DNA of 64,000 bases from Bacillus sp. F19 (GCA_023823795.1 CP085710.1:3870001-3934000); one strand, 5' to 3'. Positions 35,855-45,346 are shown, numbered from the stretch's first letter. The notes: generated from the sequence alone by a model not told the origin. A program made the numbers and translations.

Positions 35855-37615
35855 CTAATCTAAATGATTATTTTTATTGAGTTTTACTGTGAACGTCGTT
35901 CCTTCACCTACCGTGCTGTTTACAAAAATCTGGCCCTTATGCGCTTCAACCAAATGCTTCACAATAGCAAGCCCAAGGCCCGTTCCTCCCGAGTTCCGGC
36001 TTCTCGCTTTATCTACTCTGTAAAAACGTTCAAAAATCCTCGGAATCTCTTCTTTTTCAATTCCAATGCCTGTATCGCTGACAATAAAGGTTGCGTAACT
36101 TTCACCGTCTTTTAATGACACCTGAACTCTGCCGCCTTTAGGGGTATAGTTCAAAGCATTACTTATGAGATTAATAAAGATTTGCTTCAGACGGTACACA
36201 TCCCCATACACATAGAGTTCGCCGGAATTTACATGCAGTGATAACTCAATTTCTTTCTCATCTGCTTTGCTTTTAAGAATGATAATGACCTCTTCAAGGA
36301 TTTCCTTTGCATTGCAGTTTTGAAGATTGAGCTTGAAGCCCTGTTGTTCAATTTTCGATAAATCAAGCAAATCCTGAATCAGCGTTTGCAGTCTGTCGCT
36401 TTCTTTTAAAATGATTGATAGAAAATACTCCAGAGTCTGTTTGTCCTCAAGTGCACCATCAAGCAAGGTCTCAGTAAAGCCTTTTATGGATGTGATTGGC
36501 GTTTTCAGCTCATGAGATACATTTGCAACAAAGTCTTTTCTCATTTGCTCAAGCTTTTTCAGTTCCGTAATATCATGAAATACCAGAACGATGCCTTTCC
36601 ATTCATCGTTTGTGCCAATAATCGGCGCACCATAGACTTCAAAATGCCTGCGCTCTATTTTCAGCGGAAGATGCAGCTGTTTTCTCGCCTTAATTTCAGT
36701 CATAAAGATGTGCTCGACTAAATCCACAATTTCTTTATGCTGGAATGCTTCATAATACAGCTTATATAAAAAGTCGGTGGATTCAATATTGAATAATTCT
36801 TTGTATGCACGATTGACAAGATTGATATATCCTCTGCCATCAATCAAAATCAATCCGCTGCCCATGTTTTCTATTAGAGTCTGAAGACGATCCTGCTGCA
36901 TTTCCTGGGCACGGTTCATATCCTGAAGATTTCTTGCAAGTATATTTATTGATTGACTCAGCATGCCTGTTTCATCCAGATGATCTTCATACGTTCTCGC
37001 TTTATAGTTGCCTTTTGCAAGCTCCATGGCCACATTTGTTGCAGATTCAATTGGTCTTGTATAGCGCGACGTAATTCTTACCGCAAGCAGAAGAATAACG
37101 AGAAGAGCCAAACCAAGGCTTGCAATGAGAAGAAACCAGATCTGCTGATTGATTTTCTTAAAGGAGTTTTCTGTAGAGCTCAGGACAATGTATCCTTGCT
37201 TCACATCCTTTTCAATGTAAGGCAAACCGTAAAAATAAAGATTGTCTTCTTCAATATTGAGTTTGAATCCTTTATTGGTATTTCGGTGTTTCAGCAGAAT
37301 TTCTTTCGCAATGGCATCATGGTCTTGCAAAAAAGGCCCTGCATCCTTTAAAACGTTTCCGTTTCGATCATAAATTGTAATATGGGAATTGATTGTATCA
37401 CTGTAATGTTGAAGAAACGAATCGAAATCAGGAGACGTAAACCCTTTTTCCTGAATTAAAAGCTCAGTTATTTTTGCCTCTTCTTTTATCCGCTCCTGAA
37501 AAGAATTCATATAATAACTGCCGAATATTTGACCAAGAAGAAGCCCGAGACCAACTAAAACAGCAATAATCAGTGTGATAAGAGCAAATATCAGCCGTGA
37601 GCGAAACCTATTCAT
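35855..37615 (-). CDS. phoR: Phosphate-starvation sensor histidine kinase PhoR
   Basis: The 586-aa membrane kinase has TM1 (about 8-32), an extracytoplasmic PAS-like domain (35-155), TM2 (160-180), HAMP (180-235), a PAS domain (245-350), HisKA with NVSHELKTP (phospho-acceptor H368), and HATPase with SNALNYTPKG, DTGIGI and GTGLGLAIV. It autophosphorylates and passes phosphate to PhoP under phosphate limitation. It overlaps phoP by 8 bp. Confidence 0.94.
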   Translation of the reverse strand: MNRFRSRLIFALITLIIAVLVGLGLLLGQIFGSYYMNSFQERIKEEAKITELLIQEKGFTSPDFDSFLQHYSDTINSHITIYDRNGNVLKDAGPFLQDHDAIAKEILLKHRNTNKGFKLNIEEDNLYFYGLPYIEKDVKQGYIVLSSTENSFKKINQQIWFLLIASLGLALLVILLLAVRITSRYTRPIESATNVAMELAKGNYKARTYEDHLDETGMLSQSINILARNLQDMNRAQEMQQDRLQTLIENMGSGLILIDGRGYINLVNRAYKELFNIESTDFLYKLYYEAFQHKEIVDLVEHIFMTEIKARKQLHLPLKIERRHFEVYGAPIIGTNDEWKGIVLVFHDITELKKLEQMRKDFVANVSHELKTPITSIKGFTETLLDGALEDKQTLEYFLSIILKESDRLQTLIQDLLDLSKIEQQGFKLNLQNCNAKEILEEVIIILKSKADEKEIELSLHVNSGELYVYGDVYRLKQIFINLISNALNYTPKGGRVQVSLKDGESYATFIVSDTGIGIEKEEIPRIFERFYRVDKARSRNSGGTGLGLAIVKHLVEAHKGQIFVNSTVGEGTTFTVKLNKNNHLD

Positions 37616-38327
37616 CCATTCTAGGCTCCTCGAGCTTGTATCCTAGTCCCCTTATCGTTTTTATGTAAAGAGGTTTTTTTGTGTTTCGTTCAATTTTTTC
37701 ACGCAAGTGGCTGATATGAACATCAACGATTCGGGTATCTCCGGCGAAATCATAGTTCCATACTGCGCTCAGCAGCTGGTCCCTTGTAAGCACACGTCCC
37801 TTATGTCTGGCTAAATAAACAAGAAGTTCGAATTCTTTAGGCGTCAGCTCAAGACGTTCATCTCCGTAATATGCCTCATAATGTTCCGGGAGGATCTTCA
37901 GATCTCCAATCATCATTCTTTCAGAAGTATCAAGCTCCTTGATTTCTGTATCTGCTGAAGTCTGAGTTCTCCTTAAGATAGCCTTTACCCTCGCAACTAC
38001 TTCTCTTGGACTGAAAGGCTTTGTCATATAATCATCTGCGCCCAGTTCTAATCCCAAAACTTTATCAAATTCATCATCCTTAGCCGTCAGCATCAGAATC
38101 GGCACCATGATTTTCTTTTGTCTAAGCTGTTTGCATACCTCAATGCCGTCCATTTTAGGAAGCATGAGATCTAGCACCATTAAATCAGGCGATTCATTTA
38201 AACCCTTTTCAAGACCTTCTTCTCCATCGATTGCTGTAATGACTTCAAAACCCGCTTGAATAAGATTGTATTGAAGCAGGGTTAATATTGATTGTTCATC
38301 ATCTACGACCAGAATTTTCTTACTCAT
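37608..38327 (-). CDS. phoP: Phosphate response regulator PhoP
   Basis: OmpR-type regulator, 239 aa. The receiver has acidic pocket D9-D10, phospho-acceptor D53 in VLDLMLPKMDG and the LTAKDDE switch region. The C-terminal winged helix contains LTPKEFELLVYLARHKGRVLTR and DVHISHLREKIE. ATG 38327 follows GGTGGAGG; five upstream codons precede the ribosome site. Lies upstream of and overlaps phoR. Confidence 0.95.
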   Translation of the reverse strand: MSKKILVVDDEQSILTLLQYNLIQAGFEVITAIDGEEGLEKGLNESPDLMVLDLMLPKMDGIEVCKQLRQKKIMVPILMLTAKDDEFDKVLGLELGADDYMTKPFSPREVVARVKAILRRTQTSADTEIKELDTSERMMIGDLKILPEHYEAYYGDERLELTPKEFELLVYLARHKGRVLTRDQLLSAVWNYDFAGDTRIVDVHISHLREKIERNTKKPLYIKTIRGLGYKLEEPRMDE

Positions 38328-38392
38328 ATAAGCCTCCACCAAATAGTTTTACCCCAAACAATCCAAAACGCTTTATCTCTTTTTATATCTCC

Positions 38393-38420
38393 ATTATAGA
38401 GGATAGATGCAATTGAACAA
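38393..38420 (-). promoter_or_regulatory. Sigma-A promoter of phoPR with a weak cre-like half-site
   Basis: TTGTTC (38420-38415), 16-bp spacer, TATAAT (38398-38393) on the minus strand. GAAAACGTTTG overlaps the -35 and resembles one half of a CcpA cre site. PhoP boxes were not clearly seen. Confidence 0.6.
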
Positions 38421-38564
38421 ACGTTTTCTTTCAGATCGTGCAGATCCTGTTTTAAATAGATAGGTTACTATTCATTAGAATGACCAATAAAAAGCAGACA
38501 AATTCCTATTGGATTCATAAAGGAGAAGAACAAAAGTACATGTATCCTAATTGATATTTATTAA

Positions 38565-38599
38565 AATAAAATACCAGCATCCGAATAGGACGCTGGTAT
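38565..38599 (-). terminator. Terminator after the MaoC-like gene
   Basis: Minus strand ATACCAGCGTCC pairs with GGATGCTGGTAT and continues into TTTATTTT. Confidence 0.85.
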
Positions 38600-38606
38600 G
38601 GTAGGT

Positions 38607-39083
38607 TTAAAAGTTTTCAAGAGCATGTCCGTCCATTGAAGAAAGCTGAACTGGCGGTACGACAATGATCGTTCCTTCGATAACAGTCACTTCTTTTTCA
38701 TTTAGCGCTTCTACACGCAAGGTAATTTGATTTTCTGTTTTATTAACATCTGTGACTTCAAAGAAAAACTGAATCATGCTGTAATGATAGACTGGCAGGG
38801 GAAACGAGAGGTTCTGCTTCAGGATATGGCTTCCTGGTCCCGGCAAATATTTCGAAACTGCAGATGTAATAATTCCTGTCAGCATGATACTTGGTACAAT
38901 CGGTTTTTCATAAGGTGTTAAAGAGGCATAGTCATGCTGAATGTACAGCGGGTTTGCGTCATTTGTCAGTCCAAGATACAGGAGCAGATCTTTATCTTCA
39001 ATCTTTTCAGTAAGCGTTAATTTTTCGCCTGTTGTGATCTCTTCTATTTGTCTCCCAAGTTTTCTTTTTTTGCCAAGAAGCAT
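38607..39083 (-). CDS. MaoC-like hot-dog dehydratase
   Basis: A 158-aa single hot-dog protein with NDANPLYIQHDYA, the region that carries the R-hydratase catalytic Asp/His in this family (D and H both present), and YEKPIVPSIMLTGIIT. Such proteins hydrate 2-enoyl thioesters; the substrate is unknown. The neighbours are mdh and phoP. A near-perfect cre site 20 bp upstream suggests CcpA control, in line with a carbon or lipid metabolism role. Confidence 0.8.
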   Translation of the reverse strand: MLLGKKRKLGRQIEEITTGEKLTLTEKIEDKDLLLYLGLTNDANPLYIQHDYASLTPYEKPIVPSIMLTGIITSAVSKYLPGPGSHILKQNLSFPLPVYHYSMIQFFFEVTDVNKTENQITLRVEALNEKEVTVIEGTIIVVPPVQLSSMDGHALENF

Positions 39084-39102
39084 TTTCGGTCACCTCCAAA
39101 AT

Positions 39103-39116
39103 TGAAAACGTTTACA
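39103..39116 (-). promoter_or_regulatory. CcpA cre site before the MaoC-like gene
   Basis: TGAAAACGTTTACA (written on the plus strand) fits the cre consensus TGWAANCGNTNWCA at every position. It lies between mdh and the MaoC-like gene. Confidence 0.78.
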
Positions 39117-39162
39117 ATTCGTTTTGTAAAGAAGCTGGGGATCTCTCCCCAACTTCAGTTTA

Positions 39163-40101
39163 TTACGAAAGAACTTTCATTACGCTTTTTACAGAGTCCG
39201 CAGACTTTGTTAAAGCTTCTTTTTCGTCATTTGTTAATTCAAGTTCAATAATTTGCTCAAGCCCGTTACCGCCAAGGATAGTTGGCACGCCCAGGTAAAT
39301 TCCTTCATAGCCATACTCGCCTTCTAAGTAGACAATCGCAGGGATTACGCGGCGCTGATCTTTAAGGATCGCTTCTGACATTTCAACTAATGAAGCTGCT
39401 GGAGCGTAATACGCGCTGCCATTGCCTAATAAGTTAACAATCTCTCCGCCGCCTTTGCGTGTTCTCTCAACGATTGCTTCTAAACGGTCTTTCGGGATCA
39501 GTGTTTCAAGCGGAATACCGCCGGCATATGAGTAGCGTACAAGCGGCACCATATCGTCTCCGTGTCCGCCTAGTACAAAACCTGTTACATCCTTCACAGA
39601 AAGATTCAGCTCTTGAGCAACGAATGTACGGAAGCGCGCTGTATCAAGTACTCCTGATTGTCCGATAACACGGCTTTTCGGGAATCCTGATTCTTTATAC
39701 ACAGTGTATGTCATTGCATCAACAGGATTTGTTAATACGATAATAATTGTATTTGGAGAGTATTTTACAATTTCTTGTGAAACACTCTTCATAATTTTTT
39801 GGTTTGTTTGAACTAGATCATCGCGGCTCATTCCAGGTTTGCGGGCGATGCCTGCTGTAATGATGACAATATCAGAATCAGCTGTATCGGCATAATCGCT
39901 TGTTCCGATAATATTTGCATCAAACCCTTGAACAGGGCTTGCTTCAAGCATATCTAAAGCTTTTCCTTTAGTAGGATTCTCAAGTTGCGGAATATCGACT
40001 AATACAACATCTGAAAGTTCTTTTTGAGCTAACAAAAATGCCGTAGTCGCACCAGTAAAGCCAGCACCTATGACTGATACCTTTTTACGTTTCATTCCCA
40101 A
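39163..40101 (-). CDS. mdh: Malate dehydrogenase
   Basis: LDH-like malate dehydrogenase (NAD), 312 aa. [18 protein letters not shown] is the Rossmann start, [13 protein letters not shown] carries the substrate-binding arginines, and [12 protein letters not shown] holds the catalytic His. I keep TTG 40101 (MGMKRKK), which gives the B. subtilis length; ATG 40095 is an alternative. Last gene of citZ-icd-mdh. A perfect hairpin lies in the icd-mdh gap. Confidence 0.96.
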   Translation of the reverse strand: MGMKRKKVSVIGAGFTGATTAFLLAQKELSDVVLVDIPQLENPTKGKALDMLEASPVQGFDANIIGTSDYADTADSDIVIITAGIARKPGMSRDDLVQTNQKIMKSVSQEIVKYSPNTIIIVLTNPVDAMTYTVYKESGFPKSRVIGQSGVLDTARFRTFVAQELNLSVKDVTGFVLGGHGDDMVPLVRYSYAGGIPLETLIPKDRLEAIVERTRKGGGEIVNLLGNGSAYYAPAASLVEMSEAILKDQRRVIPAIVYLEGEYGYEGIYLGVPTILGGNGLEQIIELELTNDEKEALTKSADSVKSVMKVLS

Positions 40102-40130
40102 TCAAAACATCCCCTTTACTATACATGATA

Positions 40131-40160
40131 AGGCTATTTTTCTTAAAAGAAAAATAGCCT
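40131..40160. promoter_or_regulatory. Perfect intercistronic hairpin between icd and mdh
   Basis: AGGCTATTTTTCTT and AAGAAAAATAGCCT are exact complements with a 2-nt loop. No T run follows on the minus strand, so it is not a standard terminator. It could stabilise or process the citZ-icd-mdh transcript. Confidence 0.7.
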
Positions 40161-40172
40161 GAACTTGTTTAC

Positions 40173-41441
40173 TTACATTTTGCTGATTAAAGCATCAGCG
40201 AACTCAGAGCATTTTACTTCTTTAGCGCCGTCCATCAAACGGGCAAAGTCATACGTAACTACTTTATCTGAGATTGATTTTTCCATTGCGTCAACAACTA
40301 ATTTAGCTGCTTCATTCCAGCCTAAGTGCTCAAGCATTAACACACCTGACAGAATAACAGATGATGGATTTACTTTATCAAGTCCCGCATATTTAGGAGC
40401 TGTGCCATGAGTAGCTTCGAAGATAGCATGTCCAGTTTCATAGTTGATATTTGCTCCAGGAGCAATACCGATTCCGCCAACTTGAGCAGCAAGGGCATCA
40501 GAAATGTAATCTCCGTTTAAGTTCATTGTTGCAACTACGTCAAATTCACGCGGACGAGTTAAGATCTGCTGTAGGAAGATATCTGCAATCGAATCTTTTA
40601 CGATGATTTTGCCTGCAGCTTCTGCATCCTGCTGTGCTTTGTCTGCAGCATCCTTGCCGTCTTTTTCTACGATGCGGTCGTATTCAGCCCAAGTAAATAC
40701 TTGATCTCCGAATTCTTTTTCAGCCAGTTCATAGCCCCAGTTCTTGAAAGCACCTTCAGTATATTTCATGATGTTTCCTTTATGAACGAGTGTAACTGAT
40801 TTGCGGCCTTCTTTAATTGCATAATTGATTGCTGCACGCACCAGACGCTGAGTTCCCTCTTCAGAAACAGGTTTAATGCCGATGCCTGAAGTTTCAGGGA
40901 AACGGATTTTATTAACGCCTAACTCATTTTTAAGGAAAGAAATCAATTTTTCTACTTCTTCTGATCCTTTAGCATACTCAATTCCAGCATAGATATCTTC
41001 CGTATTTTCACGGAAAATCACCATGTCTGTATCTTCAGGGCGCTTAATCGGAGAAGGAACTCCATTAAAATAGCGTACAGGACGAAGACAAGTGAACAAG
41101 TCAAGCTCTTGACGAAGAGCAACGTTCAATGAGCGGATTCCTCCGCCTACTGGAGTAGTTAAAGGTCCTTTAATAGCAATGAAATATTCGCGGATTACTT
41201 CAAGTGTTTCTTCAGGAAGCCATTCTCCAGTTTTGTTAAATGCTTTTTCTCCAGCTAAAACTTCTTTCCACTCAATTTTCTTTTCGCCATTATATGCTTT
41301 ATCAACTGCTGCCTCTAAAACGCGTGAAGCAGCCGCCCAGATATCAGGACCAATTCCGTCCCCTTCGATAAATGGGATGATAGGATTGTTAGGTACGTTT
41401 AATACTCCATCTGCAACTGTAATTTTTTGTCCTTGTGTCAA
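40173..41441 (-). CDS. icd: Isocitrate dehydrogenase (NADP)
   Basis: Oxidative decarboxylation of isocitrate to 2-oxoglutarate. The 422-aa protein has GDGIGPDIW near residue 30, [19 protein letters not shown] (substrate Ser and Arg), [14 protein letters not shown] and GTAPKYAG. The phosphate-binding serine region and length fit Bacillus Icd. It lies between citZ and mdh. A hairpin repeat unit sits 27 bp upstream, inside the citZ-icd intergenic region. Confidence 0.97.
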   Translation of the reverse strand: MTQGQKITVADGVLNVPNNPIIPFIEGDGIGPDIWAAASRVLEAAVDKAYNGEKKIEWKEVLAGEKAFNKTGEWLPEETLEVIREYFIAIKGPLTTPVGGGIRSLNVALRQELDLFTCLRPVRYFNGVPSPIKRPEDTDMVIFRENTEDIYAGIEYAKGSEEVEKLISFLKNELGVNKIRFPETSGIGIKPVSEEGTQRLVRAAINYAIKEGRKSVTLVHKGNIMKYTEGAFKNWGYELAEKEFGDQVFTWAEYDRIVEKDGKDAADKAQQDAEAAGKIIVKDSIADIFLQQILTRPREFDVVATMNLNGDYISDALAAQVGGIGIAPGANINYETGHAIFEATHGTAPKYAGLDKVNPSSVILSGVLMLEHLGWNEAAKLVVDAMEKSISDKVVTYDFARLMDGAKEVKCSEFADALISKM

Positions 41442-41468
41442 AATAATGACCTCCTGTTATGTAATTTA

Positions 41469-41587
41469 GAAAAGCGGAATCGCCTGGTCAGCTCCGACAG
41501 ACAGATCAGAAATCACCCCAAAAGTCCATTTTTGACTTTTTGGGGGATTTTATTCTGGCCGAGGAGTCAGGCAGTGGGCTTTACTTG
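41469..41587 (+). repeat. Full hairpin element in the citZ-icd intergenic region
   Basis: GAAAAGCGGAATCGCCTGG at the left, an inner stem CACCCCAAAAGTC / GACTTTTTGGGGG, and GGCCGAGGAGTCAGGC at the right. It is a type A unit, oriented opposite to the operon. Confidence 0.92.
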
Positions 41588-41674
41588 AAAAGCTAAAACT
41601 GCGGGCTTCTGATTCTTCAATAAGTGGCCGTTTCAGTTTCACCTGAAAAGGGCCTCTTGTGTGATTAAGGGAGA

Positions 41675-42793
41675 TCAGCCCCGCTGGTCCATTGGCACGT
41701 ATTTCTGCATATTCGGTCCTGTGTAATCTGCACGCGGGCGAATCAGACGGTTGTTCTCATATTGCTCGAGAATATGAGCGAGCCATCCTGATACACGGCT
41801 CACAGCAAAGATAGGCGTGAATAAATCATGATCAATGCCTAAGCTGTGGTACATGGATGCAGAATAGAAATCTACGTTTGGCGGAATGGATTTTTCACTT
41901 GTTACAACTTCTTCAATTTTAGTAGAAATTTCAAACCATTTTGGCTCACCTGTAAGATTCGTCAATTTTTCAGACATTTCCTTCAGATGTTTCGCTCTCG
42001 GATCTCCCTGGCGATACACACGGTGTCCAAAGCCCATAATTTTTTCTTTTCTGGAGAATTTTTCATGCAAGTATGACTCAACGTTATTAATGTCTCCAAT
42101 TTCTTTGAGCATTTTCATTACCGCTTCATTTGCTCCGCCATGCAAAGGTCCCTTAAGAGCGCCGATTGCTGCAGTTACGCCAGAATAAACATCTGATAAT
42201 GTTGCTACACACACGCGTGCTGTAAATGTAGATGCATTCAGTTCATGATCGGCATGAAGGACTAATGCTTTATTAAAAGCTTCCACTGCAACACTGCTCG
42301 GCTCTTCTCCAGTTAAAGTATACAGGAAATTCACTGCTAAACTAGCATCTGATTTTGGTTTAATAGGCTCAAGTCCTTTGCGGATACGGGCGAATGCTGA
42401 AACAATTGTCGGCAGCTTTGCCTGAAGACGGATCGCTTTGCGGTAGTTAGCTTCCGGATCCATTACATCTGCTTCACTGTCAAATAAGCCAAGAAGAGAA
42501 ACAGCTGTACGGAGAGCTGCCATCGGATGCACAGATTTTAGATCGTATGATTTAAAGTGATCGACAACCTCCTGCGGTATTTCTGCATTTTCAGCAAGCT
42601 CTTTTTTAATTTCTGCAAGCTGGTCTTTCGTAGGAAGCTTTCTATGCCACAATAAATAAACGACCTCTTCGAAACTAGCATTCTCTGCTAAATCATCGAT
42701 ATTATACCCCGCATATGTAAGAGTATCATCAATAATCGAACTTACAGATGAAGTAGTAGCAACTACTCCTTCTAGACCCCGTGTTGTTGTCAT
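41675..42793 (-). CDS. citZ: Citrate synthase II
   Basis: Condenses acetyl-CoA and oxaloacetate. The 372-aa protein (MTTTRGLEGVVATTSS) has GPLHGGANEAVMKML and MGFGHRVYRQGDPRA with catalytic histidines, and NVDFYSASMYHSLGI with the catalytic Asp. ATG 42793 follows AAAGGAG and gives the B. subtilis CitZ length; an upstream extension to 42847 lies in the leader. First gene of citZ-icd-mdh. Confidence 0.97.
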   Translation of the reverse strand: MTTTRGLEGVVATTSSVSSIIDDTLTYAGYNIDDLAENASFEEVVYLLWHRKLPTKDQLAEIKKELAENAEIPQEVVDHFKSYDLKSVHPMAALRTAVSLLGLFDSEADVMDPEANYRKAIRLQAKLPTIVSAFARIRKGLEPIKPKSDASLAVNFLYTLTGEEPSSVAVEAFNKALVLHADHELNASTFTARVCVATLSDVYSGVTAAIGALKGPLHGGANEAVMKMLKEIGDINNVESYLHEKFSRKEKIMGFGHRVYRQGDPRAKHLKEMSEKLTNLTGEPKWFEISTKIEEVVTSEKSIPPNVDFYSASMYHSLGIDHDLFTPIFAVSRVSGWLAHILEQYENNRLIRPRADYTGPNMQKYVPMDQRG

Positions 42794-42951
42794 GTAAATC
42801 TCTCCTTTGCAAAAATATCCCCATTGATCCGCTCTTCTCGTCAACAATAAAAGATAGCATTCTACAAACTGGTCTTTTTCTTTTTATTTGCCCAATCTTC
42901 CAATCGTTTAAACGACCGAGCGCTTGCTCAATACACAAGCATTTATTAAAA

Positions 42952-42965
42952 AGAAAATGCTTACA
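42952..42965 (-). promoter_or_regulatory. Candidate cre site just downstream of the citZ start point
   Basis: Minus strand TGTAAGCATTTTCT differs from the cre consensus at two positions. It would lie at about +6 to +19, where CcpA could block elongation. Confidence 0.5.
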
Positions 42966-42977
42966 TTTACAGCTAAT

Positions 42978-43006
42978 ATAATAGCCACATCGAATGTTAT
43001 CTTCAA
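42978..43006 (-). promoter_or_regulatory. Sigma-A promoter of citZ
   Basis: TTGAAG (43006-43001), 17-bp spacer, TATTAT (42983-42978) on the minus strand; leader about 178 nt. Confidence 0.72.
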
Positions 43007-43186
43007 TTGTGACTTTAATTAATAAGAAGGCGGAATTAAACTGCCTATACCCATTATAAACAATTATCTGATTTTTGTGAACGAAAAGAATTTCCAGTAC
43101 CAAAAAATTTGTCAGAAAAATGATATTAAAGAAGAATAATGAGTTTTTAGGGCGCCTTCTCACTTATTGTATCAGAATTTATTATA
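43007..43186. other. Intergenic stretch between citZ promoter and ytwI, nothing recognised
   Basis: AT-rich, about 180 bp. It may hold CcpC or CcpA sites for citZ, but I see no clear dyad, open frame or terminator. Confidence 0.4.
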
Positions 43187-43645
43187 TTAACCAAAAAATT
43201 TAACTGTTTGCATCACTAAATAGGCAATACCCGCTCCAATCAGCGGACCGACTGCAACTCCCCCAAATAAAGACACCGCTAAAATAGTTCCGAAGACAAG
43301 AGCTGTTGTTATATGGGGATCTTCAGAAAGAAGCGTCAAGCCATTTTTGGCTATAAGGGCAACAGCAATTCCGGCTCCTAAAGCGATCCATGCATAGGAT
43401 GATCTCATTGCCTCTGTCAGCTGCTTAAATCCAATATCACCGGTCGCAATCGGCACCAAAACGGCAATCATAATAACCGTTACGCCCCAATTGATTCCTT
43501 TTGCCTGGATATGCGGGAACAATTTAGTATCAAGGCCGGTCAGTTTGATAAAAAGTAAAAAGCCGACTGCAAACATTAATGATTGATTTTTGGCAAGAAA
43601 TCCAACGATCAATAATATGATTAAAAATAGGACAGGTTGATTCAT
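43187..43645 (-). CDS. ytwI: DUF441 membrane protein YtwI
   Basis: A 152-aa protein with four hydrophobic segments, starting MNQPVLFLIILLIVGFLAKN, and containing GTILAVSLFGGVAVGPLIGAG near the end; this matches the DUF441 family. Function unknown. AAAGGA lies 9 nt before ATG 43645. It is divergent from ytvI. A four-unit hairpin array fills the space between the two genes. Confidence 0.88.
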   Translation of the reverse strand: MNQPVLFLIILLIVGFLAKNQSLMFAVGFLLFIKLTGLDTKLFPHIQAKGINWGVTVIMIAVLVPIATGDIGFKQLTEAMRSSYAWIALGAGIAVALIAKNGLTLLSEDPHITTALVFGTILAVSLFGGVAVGPLIGAGIAYLVMQTVKFFG

Positions 43646-43679
43646 TCTCTTACATCCTTTCAAAACATGTTTCTACTAA

Positions 43680-44163
43680 GAAAAGCGGAACCGCCTGGTC
43701 AGCTCCGACAGACAGATAAGGATCCGACAGAAAAGGCGCTTTTTGCCTTTGCTGGCGGAGCCGTTCTGGCCGAGGAGTTAGGCGGTGGAGCTGGAAAACT
43801 TGAAAAGCGGAACCGCCTGGTCAGCTCCGACAGACAGATAAGGATCCGACAGAAAAGGCGCTTTTTGCCTTTGCTGGCGGAGCCGTTCTGGCCGAGGAGT
43901 TAGGCGGTGGAGCTGGACAACTTGAAAAGCGGAACCGCCTGGTCAGCTCCGGCAGACAGATAAGGATCCGACAGAAAAGGCGCTTTTTGCCTTTGCTGGC
44001 GGAGCCGTTCTGGCCGAGGAGTTAGGCGGTGGAGCTGGACAACTTGAAAAGCGGAACCGCCTGGTCAGCTCCGGCAGATAGATAAGGATCCGACAGAAAA
44101 GGCGCTTTTTGCCTTTGCTGGCGGAGCCGTTCTGGCCGAGGAGTTAGGCGGTGGAGCTGGACA
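43680..44163 (+). repeat. Four-unit tandem array of the 122-bp hairpin element
   Basis: Units start with GAAAAGCGGAACCGCCTGG at 43680, 43802, 43924 and 44046, a constant 122-bp period. They differ by only a few bases (for example CTCCGACAG against CTCCGGCAG). Each has the inner arms GGATCCGACAG and CTGGCGGAGCC around AAAAGGCGCTTTTTGCCTTT and ends GGCCGAGGAGTTAGGCGG then TGGAGCTGGACA. The last copy is followed by a tail ending CTTTCTTA at 44191. Near-identity implies recent amplification. Confidence 0.97.
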
Positions 44164-44228
44164 CGAGTACGGAAATTTATATCCTTTCTTACTATAAAAA
44201 TTCCGAATGAAAAACAGGAGGGAAACAT

Positions 44229-45338
44229 TTGAATGCATATTTAGTACAAGTTGCTGCCAGAGCACTTGCTGTTGCATGTATCATTGCCGCCGCTCTAGCC
44301 TCTGTTTATTATGTCTCGGCTCTTACTTACCCGTTTATTATAGGTCTCATTCTTGCGATTCTTATTAATCCAATGGTCAATCTGCTTGAAACAAAAATGG
44401 TCCGAAGTGCTGCTGTTTTTATTTCAATCGCATTCCTGTTTGTCATTTTCGCAGGAATCATAACTTTGCTTATCACAGAACTCGTAACGGGAACAACCTA
44501 CCTGGCGTCGTCCGTTCCTGAGCATTTCAAAACTCTGGTTGTTTATATTGAGACATTCATTGGGGATCGTGTGCTTCCCATCTATGAAGATATTGCTGCT
44601 TTATTTAATACGCTTGATTCAAGTCAGCAGGCTACGATACTTGCCAACATTCAAAATGCAGGTGAACAAATCGGATCGAATGCAGCCGATTTTTTAAAAG
44701 GGCTGCTTGAGAATATTCCTCTGTTTATCAGCTGGCTGCCGAACGCCGCAACAGTGACGATTTTCTCCTTGCTGGCTGCTTTTTTTATCAGCAAAGACTG
44801 GTACAAATTTCAAAAGCTGCTGCGCAAGTATCTTCCTCTTAAAGCAAGAAAAAGCGGGAGAACGGTGGTTGATGATCTAAAAAAAGCTTTGCTTGGATTT
44901 ATTAAAGCGCAGCTGATTTTAATCAGCATTACAACGATTATCGTATTAATAGGGTTACTCTTCCTGAGGGTGGATTATGCAATAACGATTGCTTTGTTAA
45001 TTGGAACAGTTGATTTGCTTCCCTATCTCGGAACAGGCCTGGTTTTTGTTCCATGGATTGTTTATTCGGCATTCAGCGGCGATCTGCCATTTGCTATTGG
45101 TTTAGGTGTCTTATATCTGATTATATTGATTCAGCGTCAAATGATGGAGCCCAAGATTTTATCCTCAACGATTGGGCTTGATCCTCTTGCTACTCTGATT
45201 TCATTATTTGTTGGATTCAAACTGATTGGATTTCTCGGTTTAATTGTGGGGCCTGTGGCTTTAGTCATTTTTAATGCCCTTCATAATGCAAGAGTATTTG
45301 AAGATATTTGGACATTTATCACTGCTAAGAAATCGTGA
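44229..45338 (+). CDS. ytvI: Sporulation integral membrane protein YtvI (AI-2E family)
   Basis: The 369-aa AI-2E/PerM-type transporter homologue has about eight membrane segments. YPFIIGLILAILINPMVNLLE lies near the N-terminus; GTVDLLPYLGTGLVFVPW and MMEPKILSSTIGLDPLATLISL near the C-terminus are family signatures. YtvI is annotated as a sporulation membrane protein; substrate unknown. The start is TTG 44229, 6 nt after GGAGGG. Confidence 0.88.
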   Translation: MNAYLVQVAARALAVACIIAAALASVYYVSALTYPFIIGLILAILINPMVNLLETKMVRSAAVFISIAFLFVIFAGIITLLITELVTGTTYLASSVPEHFKTLVVYIETFIGDRVLPIYEDIAALFNTLDSSQQATILANIQNAGEQIGSNAADFLKGLLENIPLFISWLPNAATVTIFSLLAAFFISKDWYKFQKLLRKYLPLKARKSGRTVVDDLKKALLGFIKAQLILISITTIIVLIGLLFLRVDYAITIALLIGTVDLLPYLGTGLVFVPWIVYSAFSGDLPFAIGLGVLYLIILIQRQMMEPKILSSTIGLDPLATLISLFVGFKLIGFLGLIVGPVALVIFNALHNARVFEDIWTFITAKKS

Positions 45339-45346
45339 TAGCAAGC

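Noticed and set aside
42729-43163. 144-codon frame upstream of citZ
   Set aside because: Spans the citZ promoter, cre-like site and leader; no ribosome site and low-complexity content.
43680-44163. CRISPR array
   Set aside because: The 122-bp units are contiguous and almost identical throughout; there are no variable spacers and no cas genes.
43637-44277. Open frames in the 43.7-kb array
   Set aside because: Products of the GC-rich hairpin repeat in both strands, without start signals or family resemblance.
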